A stretch of DNA of 64,000 bases from Hydnum rufescens UP504 (Eukaryota > Basidiomycota > Agaricomycetes > Cantharellales > Hydnaceae): contig MU129045.1 of NCBI GenBank assembly GCA_014904985.1, positions 107,920-171,919 on the forward strand, given 5' to 3'. Below, in pieces: positions 43,375-55,440 of this stretch. A program made the translations under genes and the position numbers. The notes under the pieces are model-generated. The model was given only the letters and a program-made list of their open reading frames with translations, had not been told where the DNA came from and did not search any database. The number at the start of each line of letters is the position of its first letter. The first letter of the stretch is position 1.

Positions 43375-45505
43375 TTGTCAATTAGAACTGCCACGCTCAA
43401 ATATCTCAAATATAAACCACCTTTACAAGCACCTGATGAGGCTCTCTCTCGTGCTTTTCTTTTCTATTCTCCATGCGCTCAAGACGAGGGCATCCCCGAC
43501 AGTCAGAGGGTAGGAGTTGTTGAGCGCACTGCTTCCGAGCCAGCTTTTCCGCTCACCGTCACAAATGATGTAGCTGCCCACAAGGCCCGGCTTCGGAGCG
43601 AGCGAATCGATTCTGAACTGGCCTCGGAGGCTGCCTACCTCGCACGCAGGCGTCCATCAGAGGTCACACTTCTGCTTCTAGGTGGGCCTCTCTTGTGAGA
43701 CTGATCCTACCGACTCGCTCTCTCACACACTCAACGCAAAAGGCCAGAGTGAATCTGGAAAATCAACACTACAGAAGCAGGTGTGTTAATCATCTCTCAA
43801 ACGCACACACACACATCTTCTGTTTTTCCTGATACTGGGGTCCATAGTTCCAGCTGCTCTACGCTCCGACTAGTTTAGAAACCGAGCGTTTGGCATGGAG
43901 AGGGATCATGTCGGTTGTTTTCTCTCTTCGCCTGCCGGTAGGCCTTACTTACACAGCCACTCCCAGCTACATCAACGTCATCAGCACTGTCCGGCGAATT
44001 TTCGAGGTGTTGAATCTAGAAAGCGCCGCTGCTGGCGGCCCTCTATATCGACGATGACAATGATCACAGCCCAATCGAATCTGTCCGTATGGATTCTGAT
44101 TTACTTAACCTCCAGTGTCGTCTCGTCCCACTCTTATCCATGGAAGCCGTCCTTGCAGAGCGCCTGAATGCCGGATACCACGTAGACAACGACACTGGAT
44201 CACGCGAGATATTTGTGCGACGGGGGTGGCAGTCCCTTGTTCCTCTATCGGACGAGCCCAGATATTCGTTGATTCTCCGCACGATGGGCCGAGCGTGGAG
44301 GCCGACCGGCCGCTTTTTCAGACGTCTGCGCTTCTCGATGCTTGCAAAGGGGACGTGCAATCTCTTTTGGATCACCGCACTGTGCGCAAGTTGATAAAAC
44401 GGCGGAAAATCGTCATCAAGGAATCATCTGAGATGTTGGTATTCTCTTCGCATCCTTTCAGTAGTATTCTGGACTTAGGGCCCTTTGGCCGCTCGTCCCC
44501 TCAGGTTTCTTGAGGATATCGATCGTCTCTCTTCTCGATCCTGGATTCCCACTGACGATGATATTCTATTCGCTCGCATTCGGACGGTTGGGATTGCCGA
44601 GTACAATTTTGAACTCACCCTAAAGTCGAGGTTGATCCATTGGCGTATCATCGATGTCGGAGGAACAAAAAGCCAGGTCAGAGAATCTTCGCTCTCGGTT
44701 GCTATTATCCACCGCATTCATCAGCACACATTCCGCTTTTTAGCGAAAAGCTTGGGTTCCATATTTTGAGGACTCGAGTGCTATTATATTCCTGGCCCCA
44801 GTTTCTGCATACGATCAATTTTTGGATGAAGATCCAACGAAGAACCGTATAGACGACTCGTTCCAACTGTTCTCGAGCATTTGCACCCATCCACTCCTCC
44901 AGAGAGCCCACATAGTTCTCTTCCTTAACAAGACCGATGTCTTGCGGCGAAAGTTGCGGAATGGAGGAGTCGTCAGGAAGTTGTGCGTCCCGTTCCTCCC
45001 TGGTGAACGAACCATTGCGTCTCGCGCTTCCCTAAAAATTCGTTCCTCCCCCCTAGCATTTCTTCCTATGGTGATCGGCCAAACAGGGTCGAAGACGTTT
45101 GCCAGTATTTCCGATACCATTTCAAGCAGCGTTTTCTTGAGAGCAAACCCGGCAAAACGAGACAGGTACTTATTGTTTTCTTTCTCCCCCATATTTTCCT
45201 TCGCACGCCGTTAAAACCTTATCGGACCCGTCAGCTTTTTCCACATTACACGTCAGTGGTGGTGAGAAAGCTTATTGTACCTGCTGATTCGAATACGCTC
45301 ACTCAGGGCTACTTTTTTCTTTTTTTCTTTTCAAAACAAAAACTGCAGGATACTGTAGCTATGAGGAAAATGATGGGCAACGGTGAGAGCCTCTATTCAT
45401 TGTGCATCAGGGTGATGGTCGCGACGCCCCGTCTCACCTTTTTTTTGTCTAGTTCTTCAATCTGTACTTACCTCCCACTTGGCACATGCACAAGTGTTGG
45501 ACTAA
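43375..45505 (+). CDS. divergent heterotrimeric G-protein alpha subunit
   Basis: GTP-binding signalling subunit at the plasma membrane. The exact start is unresolved: 43375 is only the start of the open frame and is not an ATG. The N-terminal helix reads KARLRSERIDSELASEAAYL, ARRRPSEVTLLLLG. The P-loop, after an intron, is GQSESGKSTLQKQF. Helical-domain pieces include LSMEAVLAERLNAGYHVD. Switch I has RIRTVGIAEYNFEL, so the conserved Arg is kept. Switch II reads WRIIDVGGTKSQ: the catalytic Gln of DVGGQ is Thr (codon 44665-44667). Next come AWVPYFEDSSAIIFLAPVSA, then the G4 motif HIVLFLNKTDVL, GDRPNRVEDVCQYFRYHFKQ, and HYTSVV as the G5 region. The last exons give DTVAMRKMMGN and VLQSVLTSHLAHAQVLD with TAA at 45503-45505. 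There is no C-terminal Cys for ADP-ribosylation. At least eight introns are present. Confidence 0.82.
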
Positions 45506-48500
45506 TTTCTTTCATTCACAACTGTGGGCTCTCATTGCCGTTTGATGTGTTGGATTGATATGATTAATGCAATAGAGCAGGTAGTCTAACAGCATGCTTT
45601 TAATATCCTTCATCAAAGTACTAGCGCAGCGCCGGGTTGCTGGTATTTGTAGTGTATGTATTTCTAAATGGTATTTTTGGTTCCTTGACGAAAATTACCC
45701 GAACACGAGGTTCCTGGCGGCGTCCCCGACACGGTCCCGCCAACTGAAGGGAAAGGGAAAAAAAAAAATTTGTGCCGCGGTGTAGACCTGACGACGATTG
45801 AACCCGAACAATTGGACAACAAAATCTGCTCAATCTCTCTCGGACGATCTCTCTGTCTCTCTCTGAAATTAGATCCGCTACTACACAGGACCAATACTGC
45901 TTTTTTACATTTTGAGCCGGCGGCCTCGTGTCAGTGACCGGTAACACCTTCCGAGATGATCGTGTGTTTACCTTTAATTCTCTTTGTAATCTCCCCGAAT
46001 TCACTGTATCTCCATCGTGCTCGAACTAAGGGGGGGAGGGGGGAGTTCAGACAACATGCATGATATGAGTGAGTGGTATTACTAGTACTGCTATGGCGCC
46101 ACCCGGTTGCAATTAGTAAAAGAGCTAAAAAAAAAAGAAGTGAGAGAAAGTCGCCGGCTGCGATCCCCCCCAACAAAATTACTTGTACTCTCCACGGCCA
46201 CGCGCGCTGTGGCCACACTTTCTCTGGCTGCGTTTGTTGTTTGTTTGTTTGATGTGGCGTGCGCGTGCATCTTGCCGGAGATTGTTTCTGTAACTGTAGG
46301 AGAACCTGCCCCTTCCCCCCCCCTTATTCTAAATGAATAGATATCCATATTATTCTAGGCCGCGTGGTGTCTGTCGAGATGAAAGGAACACTGATGGATT
46401 ACAATTCGCCGCATCCTACCGTGCCCTGACTCTCTCGATGGGGTGTCTTACTGTAACTTTCTCGTGATCAAAACAGCGGTACCGCACGCACGCCAGGGAC
46501 CACACAGTGTAGCATCATTCCGCTTACTATATACCGACTTCCCCCCCAAGATTAGAAACAACTACATATACAAAATCGATTACTGTAATCCTGGATCAGG
46601 CCTCCTCTAGGCACGCTTATCCTCGTTGAGATCCACGTAGCTATCCATCGAGATGCTTGATCTGAGACAACGATATCGTTATGGATAATTACAGTACAGT
46701 ACATCCCTCCATCGATCCAGGGGTGCTGATGTCCCTACGATCCACCGAATTGATGCGCAAGAGAGGGAATTATATACACCACGTTATTCTATATGCACAG
46801 CCAAAGGCTCCCCCCATCCAGGGCGTTCTTAGTGTACAGTATAGGGTTGCACCCCTCCCGAAAACAACGGCTGGAGACTGAATTAGGTGCAGTTGGTTAA
46901 ATTTAGAATAAACCAAAAAAATCCGCGCGCGAAAGGGACGTGGCCATGGAAGGGTAGGATCGCATCGCAGAGAGAATTCGGTGAGGAGGATGGATAATGA
47001 GGTATGAGCAGGTTCTCTGGAGGTTTTGTCAAGAGGCTTGCTTAAATCAGTTGCTTACCAGAAAAACCAAAAAAAAACCAAAAAAAAAAAAATTACAGTA
47101 GAGGTCCAATGCGGTGTTCGCGGCTACATTGAAGGCGGATTTGCCGGTGTAGCGCGTCCTTAGCCCACTGCCCCCCCTTGGCTGTCACGCCACAAAAAAA
47201 TCCCGGCTTTTGAATACAGCATTTTCGACCATAGGTAGCAGCTATAGATCCGCCGTAGTTCAGAAGTCTGCGAGCTGCACTGAGTAGGCACGCTGTCACG
47301 CTGTCACAGACGTCGTTCTGAACCATGCATGAATGAAGGGCTCATATATGTGAGGTTGAGGCCACGTTCCGATCCCCATTGAATGTGAAGCCGAGCGCTT
47401 GAAGCTCGCTACAGTCTACGTGTCATGAGAATTTCACAATGAACATATGGACGAAAATTAGGCCAGCAGCAGGCAGGCGCACTGGGGGCAACCAACTCAA
47501 CCGGCACTGGCTTCTGCGGGGGGGATTCGGACCGGGGGAGACTCGAATAGAGATCCGGCAGCCGCTCCGATCTAACCAGGTGGCAACCAACGGAACGGAC
47601 CTTGTGGTGCTTCACGGACCACGTGATCGAGCTTGCGAGTGGAACGTGGGCTATGGCTAGTTTTTTTGCGTTGCGCAGCGAGATATTGCTGCATGAGGCC
47701 TGACACTAGGCGTCGGGCCTTGACAGTCCGGGAGATGCCAGTCACTTGAGTTCGATACTACACAACAGTGTTTCCCTCACCCTGTAGCTACTTCGGCGTG
47801 AATATCTCGTGCTGGGTTTACGAGACGAAATTCTCTTTTCACCCACCCCACTGTCCCTTCTGATTGGATCAAAACAATGCATGTCTGAGACAGGGTTGCA
47901 TAGTCATTGTAGCTCGTCTCTCGGACGCTCCGAGAGTCACGAGGTACAACGCTGCAAGCCAATTCTTCGATCCAGCTTGCTTCGAAGCTGGGGCTTCAGC
48001 GCTGCCCGAATTCTGAGTCTGGCAGTCCGGAAAATCGCATTACGTAAGACACCAGGCGAGAATTCGGCGTCCTTCGGGCTCCTCCGCCCACACACGGAAG
48101 AAGAGTAGACATAGACTATTTCATCCAGCATTGGTGAGGAGGTCATAGTCCACAGGGTGGACATTGTGACTCGAGCCTATCTCGCGCTACGCTAGCAAAA
48201 ACTAGCCTCTGATATTTTTCAGGGCAATTTTGATTGCTCATAAATTCCAGGATTTTGGGCCCAAAAATGGGCATCAAACACTATAAAAAGGGGAGCAAGG
48301 CCGCATGTAGCCGATACAAAGCAAATGCCCTTGCATTCTCTGGTGCACCGTAGACTTGAGCAGGAAGGTTTGAGGTTGTGGCTAATTCCGGACCGTGGGA
48401 TTATTACCTTTCATGGTAATAGCAATTCCGGGAGATGATTTGGAATCCCCCCAGGTTCTCCTGCGGCTCGCATGCGCAAGGGCCCTGCGGCAGTTTGAGA

Positions 48501-48705
48501 TTTCCCCGAACCAATGATTCATATCAATATCCAGACCAGATAAACGGTGGCCGACGAACGAGACGATAATCATTATTCATTGAAGTACCATAGACATTAA
48601 GGCGGCTTTCCGACTCCAGATAATGCATATACCTAGTATATAATCCGTCGTTCTCGTTAAGGCATCGGCACTATCATACTTGCGCATAGAGAGAGAAGTG
48701 TATCA
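45506..48705. other. 3.2 kb gene-poor region
   Basis: The longest stretch without a supported gene. It contains A-rich tracts (47064-47093, with a repeated CC(A)n pattern), several TTACTGTAA/TTACAGTA motifs (about 46449, 46582, 46690, 47093), and a palindromic ttttgggcccaaaa near 48252-48265 embedded in a segment resembling one near 13759. None of the open frames has recognisable features. It may contain decayed transposable elements; no terminal repeats were defined. Confidence 0.5.
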
Positions 48706-51700
48706 TCATAGACCCCCTGGCGAGGCCGTAGATAATATGGCTGGGTCATGTACCGGCGGCCGCCCACCTTTCTTGCGTTGCCCTCCTTCACGGGGGCCTC
48801 TCTGCGGACCTCCTCTCTCCCTCCCCGGTAACACATCTGATGATCTGGGGGCCACAGTCGCACGGTCGTTTCGACCCCCTGCGGCTCCAATGCCACGGCC
48901 TCGTGCGCGAGTTCTGACCTGGTGATTGTGACGGTACGGGTGGTATGCGTTCCCGCGATGGCCAGAGACTTGAGGTGATCGCGAGGAAGAAGGCTCACCA
49001 CCGAATACGAGCATGTCTCGTAGGGTATTTTGGTGCACCAGTGGGAGTGCTGGAGTGGGGAGAGACGATCCCCCTTGATCTCTCAGGGTCGCAACATAAG
49101 AGGGAACGCCATTTACCCCAGTAATAGCTGGCGGAGGCGCGGGTGGTAGACTGCCCGGTACCCATCCATTTCTCGGTGCATGTGGCCCTGGAGCACGATT
49201 GGGATTCCTCATAATATGCATTGGAGCACTAATAAGAAAGAGATAAATGGGCTGCAAAGTCCATTGAAACAGAACAAGTCCGCATACGTTGGTGGGGTCT
49301 GTGATTGCGGCGCATGTTGCCCTCGAAGACCAGGGGCAACCTTTTGTGCTCGATTTGGCGGAACTATCGGCGCCGCCTGTGCTGTACCCTTGGGTTTGGT
49401 TGACGCACTGTACTGTCGGTTGGTCAAGTTTAAGCAAGTGTTGAACGGCACAACTGATCCCCGGTACTCGGAACACCTTTCGAAATGGTAATTCAGGTTG
49501 AAAATATTTGAATGATTGGCGATTTCCTCACCGATCGCCTAACGTCATCCCGGAAATGAAAGGAACATCCCACACCACATCGATTGATCCATCATTCACC
49601 CCAATCACAACGCCCTTTGCACATAGCGGCACGCTACCCGAGTCCTGGACCATAGTGACGCGATCCCCGAGAGCAAATGTTTGGTTTTGCAGACGGTAAA
49701 CGGCATGAGCAGGTTTCAACACGGCTTGGCGAGGAATGCCCTGGACAACCGCTTTCCTGATCGTCGCGGCAGATTTTGTGCTGTTCAGTAAGTCTGACAC
49801 CCGTTCGATTTCCATGACTGTTCCCTGAATATCTGGTGTCAAATAACGCAAGGATGAGATCGCCAAGTCCCGTGCAACGAACCTTGTTAAGTCGATTAGT
49901 GGCAAGGGAAACTGGTTCGAAGTCTGGAACTCCTCTTTCGGTCAGCCAAGCTTTGGCCTCCTTGATCTTCGCATCAGAGTTCTCCTGACGAAATATGTCA
50001 GCGCCCTGGAGCATGTCTTGAAATATGATATAGATATGTAAGCTATGAAAACACGCCCATTAGAGAAGACGTCGCATACCATTTGATCTACTGTGAAGTG
50101 AGCGGAAAATTTCCGGAAACTCGGTCTAGAATAGGGATGGTGAGAGGAAGCGAACATCAGTGGAGGTCGCCTCGCGCACTTTGTACTCTCTGAGGAGTTC
50201 TACGGCACGACGACTAAATTCCCACATTCGCCCAATCTTCCTCGAATAGTCCATTACCTTGAGACCCTTAGCTTCGAATTTCAACGACAATCCCAAATTA
50301 GTTTTCGTCCCATTGCTGTTGCGGACCATAAAGCTAGACGTGATCCTGGAAAGCGCCAGGCCACTGATACCGACCATATTCGCCACATCATAGGATTGGA
50401 AGTATTCCCCCGAAGAACGACTGCTCACTACCTTGGTAAACCTTTCGATTTCTGCTTTCTCCGATGGAAAGAACTGCCCCGACCAAAAATAAATCAGTGG
50501 CTGATGTACAAGATTGCAGAGGACCACAAATGCATACGGCCAGAACAACAGAGAGAGTGGTTTCAGTAGTGGACTGCACTTGTGCTGCGACACCGTATGC
50601 ATGTTCACCCATGAAAATGATCTTGCTCCCAATTGGGAACTCGACAGATAGTGGCGGGGCTTCCTTCTCGAGATAGCGAGGATCTTCGGATATCACCTCC
50701 TGAAGGCCCAACTGCACAGCTTGCTCCACTTCCTTTTCAGGATCATAATCCTTAACCAGGGCACCAGTATCCAGTCGTTTCAAACCTGCGTCCATCCAGC
50801 CATGTCTGTGAGTAACGAAGACAGACGTAAAGGGATACGCGTGCTGGAAGGCATACCTTTCAAAGGACGAACATGCAAGAGAAACTCTACAGGCCCCGTA
50901 ACAACCGCAAAGCGCTTTGAGTACACCTCTTCTATCCTCGTGGCAGTGTTTCGCCATTTGCTAAGTGCCAGCAGAGGAATGAGGGGCCGCCGCTAGGCGT
51001 CGTTCGGACGAGGGACCGAATAGCCACATCTCATGTCGGAACAATTCATCCGACACGGCAACCACGAGGCCCTCCTGGAGGAAGGGCCAACCAATGAACA
51101 CCTTCTTGCCCACCATCATTTCAGCGATGTCTGCGGTCTTCTTCCCTGAAAAGTTGTTCTCGATCTCTACGACCATTGATTGACTCCTAGATTCAGCCTG
51201 AAAAACGTTCACGTGGTGATATTCGAGGCGGCTGGTATGGGGTAGTGTGTTCAGGGATGGGAAGCCGGCCAAGGCTGCAGTCCCCAGGAAGACGCCATCA
51301 CATCAGTCCTTCCACGAGATGAAGACCGTCGAGTGTAGGAAGATTGAAAGGCTCCATGCGGCACTTGCAGTGATGTATAGCGGCGAAAAATCCAGGGAGA
51401 GAAGAGGGGAAAACACTGTCCTGGTCGGGGTCGTACGTAAACCGAGTAGAAAGGCCGAGAGAGTTCCGTTGGACTTCCTCTGGGGTCAATCTGTGGTCAC
51501 GGGCTAAGGTAAAACATTCAAGTCTGATTCAGATGGCGCGAAGGTTTCAGAAGCTGCAGAGACGCACCTGCCATAGCTCTAAGCAACCGCTCCTGGTCCA
51601 GGAAAGGAATCTTCACAATCGCTTCCCATTCTGCTTTCTTCCCGTTCATGTCAAGGTCGAATGTAGCAGGATAGAAATCCAGAATAGGGGAGTTAGGGTC

Positions 51701-54305
51701 GTACATCAGGTCCTAAGGAAGAAACAGGGTCAAGCGTCGAGGAGAACATCCCGGATTGGATTCTTAGCACTCACTCTGTATGCCAGAGGGATGAGATCTT
51801 TGCTGGCTGCGGGAAGAACACCCATAAGCTGTTGATACGGCTGAAAGGGGGTGCCCAAATCAAAAGTAAAAGTCATCTGATCCACGCCTTTGAAGTCTAA
51901 CAAAGTTATATTAGTAACATATACCAGGGAAGAACGGAACAAAGAAGGATACCCGATATACGAGGAGCGTAGTGATAATCATAGAACCAACCCCAGGAGG
52001 CAACACCACTGTAATAATAGAACATGACCCATTGAAGACCCTCAACCCATCGAAAGACGAGAGTATTGAGTGCTTGAGGGTCATCGTACGAAATTTCGAG
52101 CTTCTCCTGTCGTCAGCATTGTATCGAATTAGCTGGCATGTAGGGAAAATCGCTTGGCCACAGGAAATGGACCTTATAATAATGTCTCTTCCATCCGTCC
52201 ATCTTCACTTTCAGGCGCTGGGCCTCCCTGGCTTCAAACCCACCATGTTCATCATCGTCTGCTTCCAAGACCTTGGCCTTGCTGTACTTGTTGAGTACGC
52301 GATCTACGGCTGCGTTGCTTTCCTCCATATCATCTTCGGACGTATCCTCCCATTCGTCGTCTTCATCGTCGACAATTCCATCCTCGTCGATTTGGGTGGT
52401 GTGTGCGGGGCGCAAATCCGGGAATGACAAAGTCACGATATTCCCACCTTCATCATCGAAACCGTCCCACGCCAGAGTCAGATTCAAATCCTCTGCAAGC
52501 TTAGTGATGAATTTCCTATCGCGAGCGTTGAAGCGATTTGGGAATGTGATTGGAGGGGTACTGGTGCCGTTCTGAGAACGGGCTTTACGCTGAGCCAAAA
52601 CTGCGTCCCGGACCCTATGAAAGATCCCTTGCTGTTGGTGTGTCAATACTGGTAGGGAAGACAGGATGCCATCAACAATAATCCCTGAAGACGCGACTGA
52701 GCCAACGTACCAAGAGACCCCTTTTTCTTCGCCAGAGCTATTTCATCTTTATGAGATCCCTTCCTGGACCTTCTCTCTTCCTGCTTTCCTGCGATCCAAC
52801 TATGATCGCCCATCTCCCGCTGAAACACTTCTACTTCGCTCTCCGCGAGTTCGTTTAACACAATTTGCAACCGCGCAGTGTCTATTACGCCCGAGTTGTT
52901 AATGTAGCCACCGGCCTTCGGCAGGACGGTCTTGTAAATATTGAACAGTCGCTCGAGGCCGTTCTCATGGATATGCAGGTCCGGAAGATGGGGGAGGAAA
53001 TCGTTGCCAACGAATACGGCGAGGAGGACAAAATCATCAATGATGCGCTCGAGGTTGTAAGAAAAAGAGAGACTGGTAGCGATAGATCGGAATTCAAGAT
53101 CGAGATATTCGCGTAAGAGACATAAATGTAAGAGATAGAAATTTTGTTGTTGAAGACTGCATAACATGCGGGCATATATCGCCATTTAAGGTCAGTGAGG
53201 ACTCTGTGAGACGCAAGATGAGAAGGGACCTGACTTGGTGGTCTTTTTCCGTGCTGCTGGGCCGAATTTGACTTCTTCTCGTAATAAGCAAAAATGTGGG
53301 TCGTGGCTCAACAGTCCGAGCATGATAAGATCAGCGTCTAGGCCATATAGACAGTGTCGTGTGTTGTTGTTGTAGCCGGGTTGGGCCTTGTTCAGGCGAA
53401 TGTATTCCATAATCTTGTGCTCGCCCTCTCCTGGAACGTCATGTCCAGAGAGAACGACTTCCACGCCAGACCAATCCGCGTCTTCTGAGATTTTCTTGTT
53501 GACAAAATATCGCAGCTGGGCCGATAGTCTCGTCATAAACGGAGTCCCTGTAAAAATGGAAATTAATGGACGTCTTATTGGGGGCGCGCGAGGCTTACCA
53601 GGAGTGATGCAGTTACTGTCAAAGGCTTCTTCCTCAGGGAGCTTCTCCCCTTTCCGCTCTGCTCTTTCCCGCAGTTGCTGGGCTTCTCTCGCAGTGCGGA
53701 AGCGGCGACCCCGCTGTTGGTTCATCTTCGCGCGAGGAGCAACCCCATCTACAGCCATGAAGAACAACTTTTTGGGTTTTATCTTCCCAAAGAGATGGTC
53801 GACGTAAGCAAATATTGCTGTGAAAATCTGTTCTTCTGAGAGTCGGAGATGTGCATCATTATCGTCGGGATGTGAACCTGTCGGCGAATATGACCCTATC
53901 AGAGGATTCATGTACATTATGGGGGAACAATAAAACTGACAGTTGTGGACAATTCCGTTGAAGTCGACGTAGAGGTTGTCTAAGTCGCGAGCGATCAGTG
54001 GGGGCTTGTGAGGGGAAAGCACGCCATGGGACGTACCGAACTCGGGGATCTTGTTTTCTTCGATGAGCTGGGAAGTGAGGGGATATCTCTCACTGGGGGG
54101 ATTGGATTAGTATATCCCAATTGTAAACTATGCGCATGTACGGCACTTACGAGATGTAGCGGAAGAACTAGGTGGACGGAAGAGAATGAGCGTGGACAAG
54201 AAGGACCCTCGAGTAGGGGACGCACCTTAGGAATACCTGTTCCCAAGTGAGTTGCCTTATTTGTCAGTGTTGTTCGTCACTGCGTCGGACGTCAGACTCA
54301 CCCAT
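48706..54305 (-). CDS. XRN1: 5'-3' exoribonuclease 1 (Xrn1)
   Basis: Cytoplasmic processive nuclease that degrades decapped mRNA. The start ATG at 54305 is followed by very small exons: 54302-54305 (ATGG), 54226-54236 (11 nt), 54151-54167 (17 nt) and 54037-54092 (56 nt), spelling [29 protein letters not shown]. The main catalytic exons read [91 protein letters not shown] and [20 protein letters not shown], covering the conserved acidic active-site residues. Then come [40 protein letters not shown] and [20 protein letters not shown]. Later exons hold the SH3-like and PAZ/Tudor regions. The Gly/Arg/Pro-rich tail ends [10 protein letters not shown] at 48706. It is divergent from CAPZB with 73 bp between the start codons. 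Confidence 0.94.
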
Positions 54306-54378
54306 CGTCTACGAAGAGCGTCAGGGAGATGAGAAGAAATCACGTGACGGTCACACACCACACTCGTCTACCTGCGCG
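54306..54378. promoter_or_regulatory. 73-bp bidirectional promoter/5' leader between XRN1 and CAP2
   Basis: The start codons at 54305 (minus) and 54379 (plus) leave a 73-bp spacer. It contains cacgtgac near 54342. Confidence 0.4.
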
Positions 54379-55440
54379 ATGGCAGGGGAGATGGATTTGC
54401 TCGATAGTATGCTGGATCTTACACGCAGACTGCCACCAATGAGTATAGAGGAGAACGTTTCCAGCCTCGTCGAACTGTGTCCAGACTACGCAGACGATCT
54501 CCTGGGTTCCGTTGACCAACCTCTTAAGCTACGCACCGACCACACCACGGGGCGGGACTATCTCATCTGTGATTACAACAGAGACGGCGAGAGCTATAGG
54601 TGCGCACCCATCTATATAATATAATCTTATTGGACGAGAGGTGGACTAAGCTTCTCCAAGATCGCCTTGGTCAAACGAATATCATCCTCCTCTACATGAC
54701 GCCACATATCCTTCTGCCCGCCTCCGGAAACTCGAAATCGCAGCTAACGATGCGTTCGATACGTACCGTGAAATGTGTGTGTTATTAAATGGGGTCGTAG
54801 GGATTCTTCTCTCATACACACTTGCAGGTATTTTGAAGGAGGCGTTTCGTCGGTCTTTTTGTGGGATCTTGACGACGGAGGCTTCGCCGGTGTAGTCCTC
54901 CTCAAAAAAAGCGCGTGAATCCACCCCTCTCATAATGACTCTCCTTGACTTTTCTTGCTCGCAGCTCTCAATCCAGCCACAAACGCATCAGGCTCGTGGG
55001 ACTCAATTCACGTCTTCGAAGCCTCTGAAAGGGGCAGGATGGCACATTACAAACTGACAAGTACCATTATGCTCCATCTTGTCTCCACCGGCAGTGTCGA
55101 ATGACAAGTCAAATTCGACAATGGGGACGGTCGATCTGAGTGGAAGTATGACGCGTCAGGTATGGCAATGCCTCTCCTACAAGTCATGATTGGGATCAAA
55201 TCTGAGGGTACATGACAATAGGTGGAATTGGACAGCTCCCTAACAGACTCCTCGTCACATATCACAAACACAGGACGAATGATTGAGGATCAAGAGATCA
55301 AGATGCGCAACCTCCTGCAGGAAGTGTACTTTGGCAAGACCAAGGATGTGGTGCATGACCTTAGGAGCGTGGACAGTCTTGAGAAGGCGAGGAAGCAGAG
55401 GGAAGTTCAGAAGGAATTGGCGGGCTTGTTAAGGAAGTAG
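54379..55440 (+). CDS. CAP2: F-actin-capping protein subunit beta
   Basis: Caps actin filament barbed ends as a heterodimer with the alpha subunit, and is also a dynactin component. ATG at 54379 gives [20 protein letters not shown]. Next are [24 protein letters not shown] and [15 protein letters not shown]. After an intron (54600 to about 54663) come [85 protein letters not shown] and [11 protein letters not shown]. The C-terminal tentacle is [20 protein letters not shown], with [20 protein letters not shown] ending at 55440. An in-frame upstream ATG is not seen. The tail overlaps the predicted 3' end of PPIL3 on the other strand. Confidence 0.94.

Noticed and set aside
47640..47760. Possible second tRNA near 47750 (gagttcgatac)
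   Set aside because: The T-arm-like piece lacks a matching acceptor and anticodon arm.
47439..48108. Open frames in the 3.2 kb gene-poor region
   Set aside because: Short, no conserved-looking motifs, no splice-linked partners.
53880..53942. Apparent insertion [20 protein letters not shown] in Xrn1
   Set aside because: It is bounded by gt and ag, and removing it joins HNC to SHPDDND, the expected family sequence, so it is an intron that happens to stay in frame.
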